From [Flexibacter] sp. ATCC 35103 (GTDB taxonomy: Bacteria > Bacteroidota > Bacteroidia > Flavobacteriales > Flavobacteriaceae), in the NCBI RefSeq assembly GCF_001975985.1, contig NZ_MTQF01000005.1:273834-337833 (forward strand): a stretch of DNA of 64,000 nucleotides. Direction: 5' to 3'. Positions within the stretch are counted from its first letter, which is position 1; each line of letters opens with the position of its first letter. The position numbers and the translations under genes are program-made. Below the pieces are notes generated by a model that was not told the DNA's origin, searched no databases, and saw nothing but the letters and a program-made list of their open reading frames with translations. Of the stretch, positions 1 to 8,248 are shown piece by piece.

Positions 1-1
1 A

Positions 2-3000
2 ATTACAAACGGACCACTTAGCATTGATGCCAATGGAGAATTGACTTTGGACCCAAATACCAAATCAGGAACTTACACGATTACCTACACGATCTGCGAA
101 GAAGGAGCAAACCCAATCAACTGTGCATCGAATACAGCAACGGTTGTGGTTGGAAACACGATTGTAGCCAATGTAGACAATACATATCCAACTCAGACTT
201 CAGCAACTACAACAACGACAGTTGGAAACGTAACTTCAAACGATACGTTAAACGGATTACCGGTTACTGCAGCTAATACCAATGTAACGCCAATTACAAA
301 CGGACCACTTAGCATTGATGCCAATGGCGAGTTGACTTTGGACCCGAATACAAAATCAGGAACGTATACGATTACCTACACTATTTGTGAAGAAGGCGCA
401 ACCCCAGCAAACTGCGCATCAAATACAGCAACGGTTGTAGTTGAAAATACAATTATTGCCAATGTTGACAATACGTATCCAACACAAACTTCATCAGCAA
501 CAACAACCACAATAGGAAACGTAACCTCAAACGACACGTTAAACGGATTACCGGTTACGGCAGCCAATACGAGTGTAACGCCAATTACAAATGGACCATT
601 AAGCATTGATGCCAATGGGGAATTAACTTTGGACCCGAATACAAAATCAGGAACGTATACGATTACCTACACTATTTGTGAAGAAGGAGCAAACCCAATC
701 AATTGCGCATCAAATACAGCAACGGTTGTAGTTGGAAACACGATTGTTGCCAATGTTGACAATACATATCCAACACAAACTTCATCAGCAACAACAACCA
801 CAATAGGAAACGTAACCTCAAATGACACGTTAAACGGATTACCTGTTACGGCAGCCAATACGAGTGTAACGCCAATTACAAACGGACCACTTAGCATTGA
901 TGCCAATGGAGAATTGACTTTGGACCCGAATACAAAATCAGGGACTTACACGATTACCTACACGATCTGCGAAGAAGGTGCAAACCCAGTAAACTGCGCA
1001 TCAAATACAGCAACGGTTGTAGTTGAAAATACCCTTGTTGCCAATGTAGACAATACATATCCAACTCAGACTTCAGCAACTACAACAACGACAGTTGGGA
1101 ACGTAACTTCAAACGACACCTTAAACGGATTACCGGTTACGACAGCCAATACGAATGTAACGCCAATTACAAATGGACCATTAAGCATTGATGCCAATGG
1201 CGAGTTAACTTTGGACCCGAATACAAAATCGGGAACATACACAATTACCTATACGATCTGTGAAGAAGGCGCAAACCCAATCAATTGTGCATCGAATACT
1301 GCAACGGTTGTGGTTGAGAATACACTTATTGCCAATGCTGATAATACATATCCAACACAGACTTCATCAGCAACAACAACCACAATAGGGAATGTTACAA
1401 CAAACGACACGTTAAACGGATTACCGGTTACGGCAGCAAATACGAGTGTAACACCAATTACAAACGGACCTTTGAGTATTGATGCCAATGGGGAATTAAC
1501 TTTGGACCCGAATACAAAATCGGGAACATACACAATTACCTATACGATCTGTGAAGAAGGCGCAAACCCAATCAATTGTGCATCGAATACTGCAACGGTT
1601 GTGGTTGAGAATACACTTATTGCCAATGCTGATAATACATATCCAACTCAGACTTCATCAGCAACAACAATAACGACAGTTGGAAACGTAACTTCAAACG
1701 ATACGTTAAACGGATTACCGGTTACGGCAGCCAATACGAGTGTAACGCCTATTACAAACGGACCACTTAGTATTAATGCAAACGGAGAATTAACGTTAGC
1801 TCCGAATACACCATCAGGAACTTATACAATAATATACGAGTTGTGTGAGGCAGGTGCAACAACACCTAATTGTACAACAGGAACAGTTACAGTTATTGTT
1901 AACGGAATAATTAATGCAGTGACCGAAAATACGCTTCCAATAAATGGAAGTATCGGAGGAACGACACTTTCATTAATTAATAATGATACTTTAAACGGAA
2001 ATCCGGCAATTATCACCAATAATCCTGGAGGAGTAATTTTAAAACCAGTTAATATACCAACAGGGTTAATTTTAAATTCAGACGGAACGATAACAGTAAA
2101 CGCAGGAACTCCAATAGGAATTTACGAAGTTGAATATAGCATTTGTGAATATGTAAATCAAACAAATTGTTCGACTGTAAAAAGTTATGTACCAGTAACT
2201 GGAGCAGTTTTGCAAGCAAACAATGACAATGCAGGAACTGTAGATAGTAATAAAGGGCAAACTTCAACAACAAATATATTTAATAACGATACTTTAAACG
2301 GAGCAGCGCTTAATCCTGCAAGTGTAGTTTTAACTACTGTTGTTTCAAATCCTAATTTAATTTTAAAAGCAGATGGAACAATCGAGGTAAAATCGGGAAC
2401 TCCAATAGGAAACTATGAGTTAACGTACCAAATTTGTGAAGTTTTAAATCCATCTAATTGTAGTCAGGCAGTTATAAAAATTTCGGTAGTAAATACTGTG
2501 GGTGCTAATCCGCCAGCGACTCCATTAGCACAAATTGTTCTTACTAATGACGGAGTAGTAAATGTGGACGGAATAAATGGTTCGCTTGAATTTATAAATA
2601 TTTTGGATAATGATTTATTAAAAGGCTTACCAATTAATCCTTTAGATGTCATAATCGCAAATACACCAAAAAACAGTTATTTCGAATTTAATGCTGACGG
2701 AACCGTAAATGTAAAACCAAATACTCCCGGAGGAAATTATTCATTAATATATCAGGTTTGCGAAAAATCAAATCCAACTAATTGCGCAACGGCAACGCTT
2801 GATGTTTTTGTAGAAGTTCCTGCAATTGCAATTATTAAAACAGCAGTCTTTAATGATGAAAATGCCAGCGGATATGCAAATGCAGGCGAAACCATTACCT
2901 ATAAATTTAAAGTAACCAATACCGGAAACGTTCCGTTAAGAGGAGTTATGGTTTCAGATCCTTTGCCTGGCGTTATAGTTTCCGGACAAGCAATTGATTT

Positions 3001-3496
3001 AGCAGTAAACGAATCAGATGAGAATAATTTTGTTGGTACTTATAAAATTACACAAAGTGATATAAACAAAGGCAGTGTAAGTAATCAGGCAAAAGTAAAA
3101 GCTGTCAGTGATAAAGGAGTAATAGTCGAAGACATGTCTGATGACGAAAATAACACCGGCGACAAACCAACGGTAATGCCTTTAAACGGGTGTGTTATAA
3201 AAGTTTTTAATGCATTCTCTCCAAACGGAGATGAGAAAAACACCAGATTCTACATACAAGGATTAGAATGTTATCCGGATAATACGGTAGAAATATACAA
3301 CCGTTGGGGTGTTTTAGTATATGATATTGATAAATATAACAATGAAGATCGTGCTTTCAAAGGTTTTTCTGAAGGACGTACAACTGTAAAACAAGCAGAC
3401 GGATTACCGGTAGGAACCTATTTCTACATATTGAAATATAAAGACAGCGGTTCAAATTCGCATGAAATGTCAGGTTATTTATATATAAACAAATAA
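2..3496 (+). CDS. SprB-like gliding/T9SS surface adhesin, 5' partial
   Basis: The reading frame is open from base 2, so this is only the C-terminal ~1164 residues of a larger protein. Six near-identical 97-residue Ig-like repeats (about bases 151-1896), each with the motif NDTLNG and a Cys pair (TICEEG...NCAS), follow a partial one. Three diverged repeats of the same plan come next, then a DUF11-like domain (about 2818-3170, GETITYKFKVTNTG). The last ~100 residues match the gliding-type C-terminal secretion domain (FSPNGD, VEIYNRWG, GTYFYILKY, SGYLYI). Proteins with this type-B signal are exported by the type IX system with a SprF-like partner, and sprF follows directly. Expected location is the cell surface, for adhesion or gliding. 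The true N-terminus lies outside the window. Confidence 0.85.
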   Translation: MTNGPLSIDANGELTLDPNTKSGTYTITYTICEEGANPINCASNTATVVVGNTIVANVDNTYPTQTSATTTTTVGNVTSNDTLNGLPVTAANTNVTPITNGPLSIDANGELTLDPNTKSGTYTITYTICEEGATPANCASNTATVVVENTIIANVDNTYPTQTSSATTTTIGNVTSNDTLNGLPVTAANTSVTPITNGPLSIDANGELTLDPNTKSGTYTITYTICEEGANPINCASNTATVVVGNTIVANVDNTYPTQTSSATTTTIGNVTSNDTLNGLPVTAANTSVTPITNGPLSIDANGELTLDPNTKSGTYTITYTICEEGANPVNCASNTATVVVENTLVANVDNTYPTQTSATTTTTVGNVTSNDTLNGLPVTTANTNVTPITNGPLSIDANGELTLDPNTKSGTYTITYTICEEGANPINCASNTATVVVENTLIANADNTYPTQTSSATTTTIGNVTTNDTLNGLPVTAANTSVTPITNGPLSIDANGELTLDPNTKSGTYTITYTICEEGANPINCASNTATVVVENTLIANADNTYPTQTSSATTITTVGNVTSNDTLNGLPVTAANTSVTPITNGPLSINANGELTLAPNTPSGTYTIIYELCEAGATTPNCTTGTVTVIVNGIINAVTENTLPINGSIGGTTLSLINNDTLNGNPAIITNNPGGVILKPVNIPTGLILNSDGTITVNAGTPIGIYEVEYSICEYVNQTNCSTVKSYVPVTGAVLQANNDNAGTVDSNKGQTSTTNIFNNDTLNGAALNPASVVLTTVVSNPNLILKADGTIEVKSGTPIGNYELTYQICEVLNPSNCSQAVIKISVVNTVGANPPATPLAQIVLTNDGVVNVDGINGSLEFINILDNDLLKGLPINPLDVIIANTPKNSYFEFNADGTVNVKPNTPGGNYSLIYQVCEKSNPTNCATATLDVFVEVPAIAIIKTAVFNDENASGYANAGETITYKFKVTNTGNVPLRGVMVSDPLPGVIVSGQAIDLAVNESDENNFVGTYKITQSDINKGSVSNQAKVKAVSDKGVIVEDMSDDENNTGDKPTVMPLNGCVIKVFNAFSPNGDEKNTRFYIQGLECYPDNTVEIYNRWGVLVYDIDKYNNEDRAFKGFSEGRTTVKQADGLPVGTYFYILKYKDSGSNSHEMSGYLYINK
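151..1896 (+). repeat. Six tandem 291-bp coding repeats
   Basis: A 291-bp unit (97 codons) recurs in tandem with starts near 151, 442, 733, 1024, 1315 and 1606; part of another unit lies at 1-150. Copies differ mainly at synonymous or conservative positions. The stretch from about 1206 to 1350 is repeated identically at about 1497-1641, which points to very recent duplication or gene conversion. Unit number is probably unstable. Confidence 0.9.
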
Positions 3497-3505
3497 AAAA
3501 ATACA

Positions 3506-3530
3506 AGCGGTTTGCTTAAGTCAGACCGCT
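3506..3530 (+). other. Hairpin between adhesin gene and sprF
   Basis: A 9-bp stem (3506-3514 with 3522-3530, one G-U pair) with a 7-base loop sits between the adhesin stop and the sprF start. Only a weak T-run (3540-3544) follows, so it is a poor terminator. It may be a partial terminator or an RNA-stability element that sets the adhesin to SprF ratio; this is inference. Confidence 0.4.
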
Positions 3531-3546
3531 CATTAAAGCTTTTTAA

Positions 3547-4452
3547 ATGAAAAAGATAATTTTAATTTTCATGTTTTTTTCGGTTGTGTGTTCAGCGCAG
3601 CAAGATTCTCAGTTTACCCAATACATGTATAATACTATTACGATCAATCCCGCATATGCAGGTTCTCGAGGTGTATTAAGTGTTTTTGGTTTATATCGTA
3701 CACAATGGGTTGGACTTGATGGTGCACCAGAAACGAGTACTTTCTCTGTAAATACTCCTTTAAGCAATAGCAATTTAGGATTAGGAGTTTCCCTGGTTAA
3801 CGATAAAATTGGTCCAACTAACGAAAACACTTTGTCTGCAGATTTATCCTATACAGTTCCAACATCAGAAACCTACAAACTTTCTTTTGGAATAAAAGCT
3901 ACAGCAAATCTTTTTAATTTAGATGTAAACAAATTAAGTTTTGAAGATCAGGGAGATCCGCAGTTTCAGGATTTAAATAATAAAATTACACCCAATATTG
4001 GAGCAGGTGTTTATTGGCATTCAGATAAAGCATATTTAGGATTATCAGTTCCTAATTTTATCGAAACCAATAGATATAATGACAATGATACAGCTATTTT
4101 TAAGGATAAAATCAATTATTATTTTATGGCAGGTTATGTTTTTGATCTTGATTATTATATCAAATTCAAACCCGCATTGTTAACAAAAATGGTACAAGGA
4201 GCTCCGCTTCAGGTTGATGTTTCCGGAAACTTTATGTTTAATGATAAATTTGTATTGGGTCTTGCTTACAGATGGAGCGCTTCAGTAAGTGCTATGGCTG
4301 GTTTTCAGGTGTCAGATGGTTTATATATAGGATATGGTTATGATCATGAAACGACCAATTTAAGAAGGTATAATTCCGGATCACATGAAATTTTCCTTCG
4401 TTTTGAGTTTTTTAATAATTACAACAGAATTACATCACCAAGATTCTTCTAA
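3547..4452 (+). CDS. sprF: PorP/SprF family type IX secretion outer-membrane protein
   Basis: 301 residues with a signal peptide (MKKIILIFMFFSVVCSAQ) and the family N-terminal pattern QDSQFTQYMYN...NPAYAG, followed by beta-strand-rich sequence typical of a small outer-membrane barrel. Family members are needed for secretion of large adhesins with type-B gliding C-termini. This gene lies 50 bp after such an adhesin and 12 bp before an OmpA-like gene, so the three probably form one operon. The symbol reflects family and context; paralogues exist (another is at 39585), so it need not be the SprB-specific SprF. Confidence 0.85.
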   Translation: MKKIILIFMFFSVVCSAQQDSQFTQYMYNTITINPAYAGSRGVLSVFGLYRTQWVGLDGAPETSTFSVNTPLSNSNLGLGVSLVNDKIGPTNENTLSADLSYTVPTSETYKLSFGIKATANLFNLDVNKLSFEDQGDPQFQDLNNKITPNIGAGVYWHSDKAYLGLSVPNFIETNRYNDNDTAIFKDKINYYFMAGYVFDLDYYIKFKPALLTKMVQGAPLQVDVSGNFMFNDKFVLGLAYRWSASVSAMAGFQVSDGLYIGYGYDHETTNLRRYNSGSHEIFLRFEFFNNYNRITSPRFF

Positions 4453-4464
4453 CAAATTCAATCC

Positions 4465-6465
4465 ATGACAATAAAAAATTTAAAATATATCGTTTTATTT
4501 TTACTGTTTTGTTTCAATACAATTGCACAAACGCAAAGTTTGGATGATGCAAATAATAAGTATGAAAAATTTGCTTATGTAGATGCCATAAAAGCCTATG
4601 AAAGCATTGCAAATAAAGGCTATAAAGACGAAAAAATGTTTCAGCGTCTTGGTAATTCCTATTATTTTAATGGCGAATTCCTTAATGCCTTAAAATGGTA
4701 CGATGAATTGTTTGCCATGAACGAGCAGCAAGAACCGGAGTATTTGTACAGATATGCACAATGCCTGAAATCAGCAGGAAATTATGCCAAGGCAGATACA
4801 ATTTTAGAAAAGTTCAATCGAAAATTAACTGCAGATAAAAGAGGAATTTTATTCGAAAGCAACAAAAATTATTTAGAAGAAATAAAGTCTAATTCCGGAA
4901 GATATGAAATTGCCGATGCCGGAGTTAATTCTAATTATTCTGACTATGGAAGCGCTATTTTAGACAATAAATTAATTTTTGCTTCAGCAAGAGATACAGG
5001 CGCAGTAGTTAAGAAAAATTTTAAATGGACAAATACATCTTTTACAAATTTATATAGTGCACAATTAATGTCGGATGGAAGTGTTGGGATTCCGCAGCGC
5101 TTTCATAAAAAAGTAAATATAAAATTCAATGAATCAACACCTGTTTTTACCAAAGATGGAAAAACAATGTACTTTACCCGAAACAATTTTTTAGACGGAA
5201 AAAGAGGCAGAAGCGAAAAGAAAATTACTTTATTAAAACTATATAAAGCAACCTTAGTTAATGGTGAATGGTCAAATATCGAAGAACTTCCCTTTAATAG
5301 TAATCAATACAGCGTGGCACATCCGGCATTAAGTCTGGATGATAAAACATTGTATTTTGCATCTGATATGCCGGGAACATTAGGACAATCTGATTTGTTT
5401 AAAGTAAAGATAAACGATGACGGAAGTTTTGAAAAACCTGAAAATTTAGGAACTTCAATTAATACTGAAGGCAGAGAAACTTTTCCTTTTATATCCGGTG
5501 ATAATGAACTTTATTTTGCCAGCGACGGAAGACCTGGTTTAGGCGGACTTGATGTTTTTGTTTCAAAAATAAATAAAGACGGTTCTTATGATGAAATTCA
5601 GAATCTTGGAGAACCAATAAACAGTAAACAAGATGATTTTGCTTTTATAATTAATAGTAAAAATAGAAACGGTTTCTTTTCTTCTAACAGAGAAAACGGA
5701 CACGGATTCGACGATGTTTATCGCTTCACAGAAACTCGAAGACTTATTTGCGAACAAGAATTATCAGGTACAATTACAGATGTAGAAACAAATGAAGTTC
5801 TTGCAAACGTAACCTTGATTTTGTTTGATGAAACGAAACAAAATGCCATACAAGTTGTTTCAGACCAAAACGGAAATTATATTTTTCCGAATGTAAAATG
5901 CGGTAAAAAATACACCGTAAAAACATCCAGAAACGATTATGATATAAAGGAAATTTCGGTAGCAATAAAAAAAGGGACGGGAAAAACAATTTTGCCAATT
6001 TCGTTAGAAAAGAAAGCGATTCCGTTAGTGGCTAAAACCATAATGATAAAAACAGTGACGGTTAAATCTGTAAAAATGAAACCTATTGCTGTTGGAACAG
6101 ATTTGGCAAAAACGCTTAATATCCCTATGAACTTTTTTGATTTAGGAAAAGCTACCATCAGAAAATCATCAGAACCTCAGTTGCAGAAAATTGTAGATGT
6201 ATTAAAACAATATCCATCCTTAAAACTCGATATTCGTTCGCACACAGATAGTAGACAATCCGCTGCAAACAATATGATTCTTTCAGAAAAAAGAGCACAA
6301 TCGACCAAAAATTGGTTAATTAGTAAAGGAGTCGACGCAAGTCGATTATCTGCAAAAGGATTTGGAGAAACACAATTGGTAAACAAATGTGCCGATGGTG
6401 TAAAATGTACAGAACAACAACATCAACAAAACAGACGAAGCGAATTTATTATTACTAATTTGTAA
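4465..6465 (+). CDS. PorE-like TPR/beta-propeller/OmpA periplasmic protein
   Basis: 666 residues. In order: signal peptide (to about 22, FCFNTIAQ), TPR-like helices (about 25-135, e.g. RLGNSYYFNGEF), a PD40/WD40-type propeller (about 150-430; DDKTLYFASD, DNELYFASDGRPGLGG, KNRNGFFSSNR), a carboxypeptidase-regulatory-like domain (about 433-510) and an OmpA peptidoglycan-binding domain (about 555-666; RSHTDSR, LSEKRAQ, NRRSEF). This is the domain order of PorE, a type IX component that ties the machinery to peptidoglycan. Here it follows an adhesin and SprF, so it is likely an accessory part dedicated to that cargo. The N-terminus looks like ordinary signal peptidase I cleavage, with no clear lipobox. 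Confidence 0.75.
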   Translation: MTIKNLKYIVLFLLFCFNTIAQTQSLDDANNKYEKFAYVDAIKAYESIANKGYKDEKMFQRLGNSYYFNGEFLNALKWYDELFAMNEQQEPEYLYRYAQCLKSAGNYAKADTILEKFNRKLTADKRGILFESNKNYLEEIKSNSGRYEIADAGVNSNYSDYGSAILDNKLIFASARDTGAVVKKNFKWTNTSFTNLYSAQLMSDGSVGIPQRFHKKVNIKFNESTPVFTKDGKTMYFTRNNFLDGKRGRSEKKITLLKLYKATLVNGEWSNIEELPFNSNQYSVAHPALSLDDKTLYFASDMPGTLGQSDLFKVKINDDGSFEKPENLGTSINTEGRETFPFISGDNELYFASDGRPGLGGLDVFVSKINKDGSYDEIQNLGEPINSKQDDFAFIINSKNRNGFFSSNRENGHGFDDVYRFTETRRLICEQELSGTITDVETNEVLANVTLILFDETKQNAIQVVSDQNGNYIFPNVKCGKKYTVKTSRNDYDIKEISVAIKKGTGKTILPISLEKKAIPLVAKTIMIKTVTVKSVKMKPIAVGTDLAKTLNIPMNFFDLGKATIRKSSEPQLQKIVDVLKQYPSLKLDIRSHTDSRQSAANNMILSEKRAQSTKNWLISKGVDASRLSAKGFGETQLVNKCADGVKCTEQQHQQNRRSEFIITNL

Positions 6466-6490
6466 TGTTATCCTGTAATCACATATTTCA

Positions 6491-6590
6491 ACCGGACTAA
6501 AGTCCGGCCCTACAACATATTTTGTTCCTCCGGAACTTTATATAGAGCTTTAAGCTCGATTTATATTGTAGGGCTGGACTTTAGTCCAGT
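6491..6590. repeat. REP/MITE-like inverted repeat, copy 1
   Basis: Terminal arms 6491-6515 and 6566-6590 are inverted repeats matching at 23 of 25 positions (core GGACTAAAGTCC). Inside are smaller palindromes: gttcc-tcc-ggaac and gagctttaagctc. A second copy with perfect arms is at 7277-7411. No transposase is nearby. The structure suits a REP-type or MITE-like dispersed element. Confidence 0.75.
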
Positions 6591-6614
6591 TTACGTCAAT
6601 AATGTGTATTTTGA

Positions 6615-6935
6615 TTAATTTTCAGTGACAAACATCTGGTTAATTTCTGATAACAATTCAAATTCATTTATAGGAAACATTTCAAGAACCATTTCTAAAA
6701 CAAGAGAAACATTTATGGGATTTTTGTTGGTGCTTGACCTTTTGTCTCCTTCATTATCGAGTGTCAAAATACACATTTTTATCATATTGGTAATTACGCA
6801 ACCAATCTCATAATAACTGATATTAACTTGAGTCGTATAAACATCTGATTTATTATTATTTGACTTTGAACGGTTAAAATACAGAGAAATTAATTTTCTA
6901 AGATTCTCTAATTTTTCAGTTTCATTTGATTCCAT
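6615..6935 (-). CDS. Hypothetical 106-residue protein
   Basis: An isolated ORF beginning MESNETEKLENLRKLI, with balanced composition, predicted helices and no signal peptide or membrane segment, so probably cytosolic. I do not recognise a family. It lies alone between the two copies of the inverted-repeat element. A shorter ORF on the opposite strand (6625-6813) starts at a non-conserved position and has a hydrophobic shadow-like translation, so the minus strand is preferred. It may be a lineage-specific gene or a remnant. No clear promoter was seen upstream of its start. Confidence 0.55.
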   Translation of the reverse strand: MESNETEKLENLRKLISLYFNRSKSNNNKSDVYTTQVNISYYEIGCVITNMIKMCILTLDNEGDKRSSTNKNPINVSLVLEMVLEMFPINEFELLSEINQMFVTEN

Positions 6936-7179
6936 TTCTAGTATGTTTTATTATTTATTTTAAATTCTATTCTATTTGTTTTTCCGCGAACAAATCTATT
7001 AAACAGGAATGAAAAAAGTTACGACATAAATGTCGGCTTTAAATTTAATGGGTTAATTCATGCAATTTCCGTTTTATATTTATTAATTCTCACATACTAT
7101 AATATGTTATTTTTTTTCGTAAGTAACGATAAATAGATTTTGAATTGTAGTAAACATAACAATTCACAAAATGCGAAAA

Positions 7180-7240
7180 TCCCAGCGGGATGATATATTT
7201 ATAGAAAATAAATAATTTGCGTAATTGAGCCCCATCGGGG
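7180..7240. repeat. Paired short GC palindromes
   Basis: tccc-agc-ggga at 7180-7190 and cccc-atc-gggg at 7230-7240 stand out as GC-rich hairpins in AT-rich DNA, 50 bases apart. The layout resembles extragenic palindromic repeats scattered in genomes of this phylum. No coding function. Confidence 0.55.
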
Positions 7241-7276
7241 TGGAATATAATATTTCCTTCATTTTGTATATTTTCA

Positions 7277-7411
7277 ACTGGACTAAAGTCCAGCTCTACA
7301 ATATAATTTGTTCCTCTGGAACTTTATAAAGAGCTGATGTATGTTTTATTTATAAAAATCATAAAGAGCCATCGGCTCGATTAATTTTGTAGAGCTGGAC
7401 TTTAGTCCAGT
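7277..7411. repeat. REP/MITE-like inverted repeat, copy 2
   Basis: Arms 7277-7301 and 7387-7411 are a perfect 25-bp inverted repeat. The interior shares with copy 1 the hairpin gttcc-tct-ggaac and has gagcc-atc-ggctc in place of gagctttaagctc. It is 35 bp longer than copy 1 because of an AT-rich insertion (about 7335-7365). Confidence 0.8.
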
Positions 7412-7610
7412 TTATAAAAACATATTGGAATTTTAATTTGGTTTGTGATAACAAAAATGCTGGAATTTCATTCGTGAAAATCAAAAACCCTGCATTTTCC
7501 GCAAAAAAGTCTTAAAATTCGTTCATTATTTTAGTGTAAAATTCTTTTAAAACGAAATTTAACTTATTATGTTTAAAATGAATTAGTTAAGTTTTAAAAA
7601 ATCGATTTCG

Positions 7611-7642
7611 TTGTTGTGTGTGTTCATTTTTTTTTAACTTTA
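7611..7642 (+). promoter_or_regulatory. Likely promoter of CBS gene
   Basis: A TTG (7614-7616) lies 18 bp before TAACTTTA (7635-7642), one base off the Bacteroidota TAnnTTTG -7 element. The start codon follows at 7664. Confidence 0.45.
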
Positions 7643-7663
7643 TGAATCTAAAATTTTTCAGAT

Positions 7664-8089
7664 ATGACTGTAAATCAAATACTAAACACAAAAGGAAAAA
7701 ATGTTTATTCTGTTTTGTCAACAACAACGGTTTATGAAGCCTTAAAAGTGATGGGAGAGAAAAACATAGGTGCAATTCTGGTTATCGATAACACCGATTT
7801 AAAAGGAATATTGTCTGAAAGGGATTATGCTCGAAAAATTGTTTTAAAAGACAAATCTTCAAAAGAGACTTTTGTTCATGAAATTATGGAAAGCAATGTT
7901 TTTTCGGTAAAACTTTCAAATAATATCGAAGATTGCATGGAACTTATGAGTACCAAAAGAATCAGACATTTACCAGTTCTGGAGGACGGAATCGTGGTAG
8001 GAATAATTTCTATAAGCGATGTTGTAAAAGCAATTATAGAAATTCAGAAAGACACAATAAATCACCTAAACTCTTATATTTCTCAGTAA
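7664..8089 (+). CDS. CBS-domain pair protein
   Basis: 141 residues made almost entirely of two CBS motifs (about 8-62 and 75-130; GAILVIDN...GILSERDYARK and RIRHLPVLEDGIVVGIISISDVVK). Such stand-alone CBS proteins bind adenosyl nucleotides and act as energy or redox sensors; the target cannot be read from sequence. The gene is monocistronic, with its own likely promoter and a strong terminator. The ERDYARK segment is typical of the inosine-monophosphate-dehydrogenase-related group of stand-alone CBS proteins. Confidence 0.85.
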   Translation: MTVNQILNTKGKNVYSVLSTTTVYEALKVMGEKNIGAILVIDNTDLKGILSERDYARKIVLKDKSSKETFVHEIMESNVFSVKLSNNIEDCMELMSTKRIRHLPVLEDGIVVGIISISDVVKAIIEIQKDTINHLNSYISQ

Positions 8090-8112
8090 AAGAAATTTAA
8101 AAAATAAGCTTT

Positions 8113-8148
8113 AAAAAATAGTCCAAATAATAGCGGACTATTTTTTTT
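8113..8148 (+). terminator. Rho-independent terminator after CBS gene
   Basis: Stem aaaaaatagtcc (8113-8124) pairs with ggactatttttt from 8135, and the T-run continues to 8148. Confidence 0.85.
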
Positions 8149-8215
8149 GGTTTTCCAAAATTGTTATTTTAGGAAAAGAAAGCTGTAAAAATACGCCAAT
8201 TTAAACCAAGACTTA

Positions 8216-8223
8216 TATCTTTG
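8216..8223 (+). promoter_or_regulatory. Promoter -7 element of maeB
   Basis: TATCTTTG matches TAnnTTTG and lies 25 bp before the maeB ATG. No clear TTG -33 element is at the usual distance. Confidence 0.5.
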
Positions 8224-8248
8224 TAAGCTAGAATAAAAGCTAAAATAA

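Larger units (their letters stand above)
6936..7663. other. Gene-free repeat-rich stretch
   Basis: 728 bp without a convincing gene. It holds the palindrome pair at 7180-7240, the second REP/MITE-like element at 7277-7411 and the likely promoter of the CBS gene near 7611-7642. The rest is AT-rich and shows nothing I can name. Confidence 0.7.

Noticed and set aside
376..906. Antisense ORFs in the adhesin repeats
   Set aside because: They recur at the 291-bp repeat spacing and are reverse-frame shadows of the conserved coding unit.
6625..6813. Plus-strand 62-residue ORF
   Set aside because: It overlaps the longer, more protein-like minus-strand gene and has shadow-type composition.
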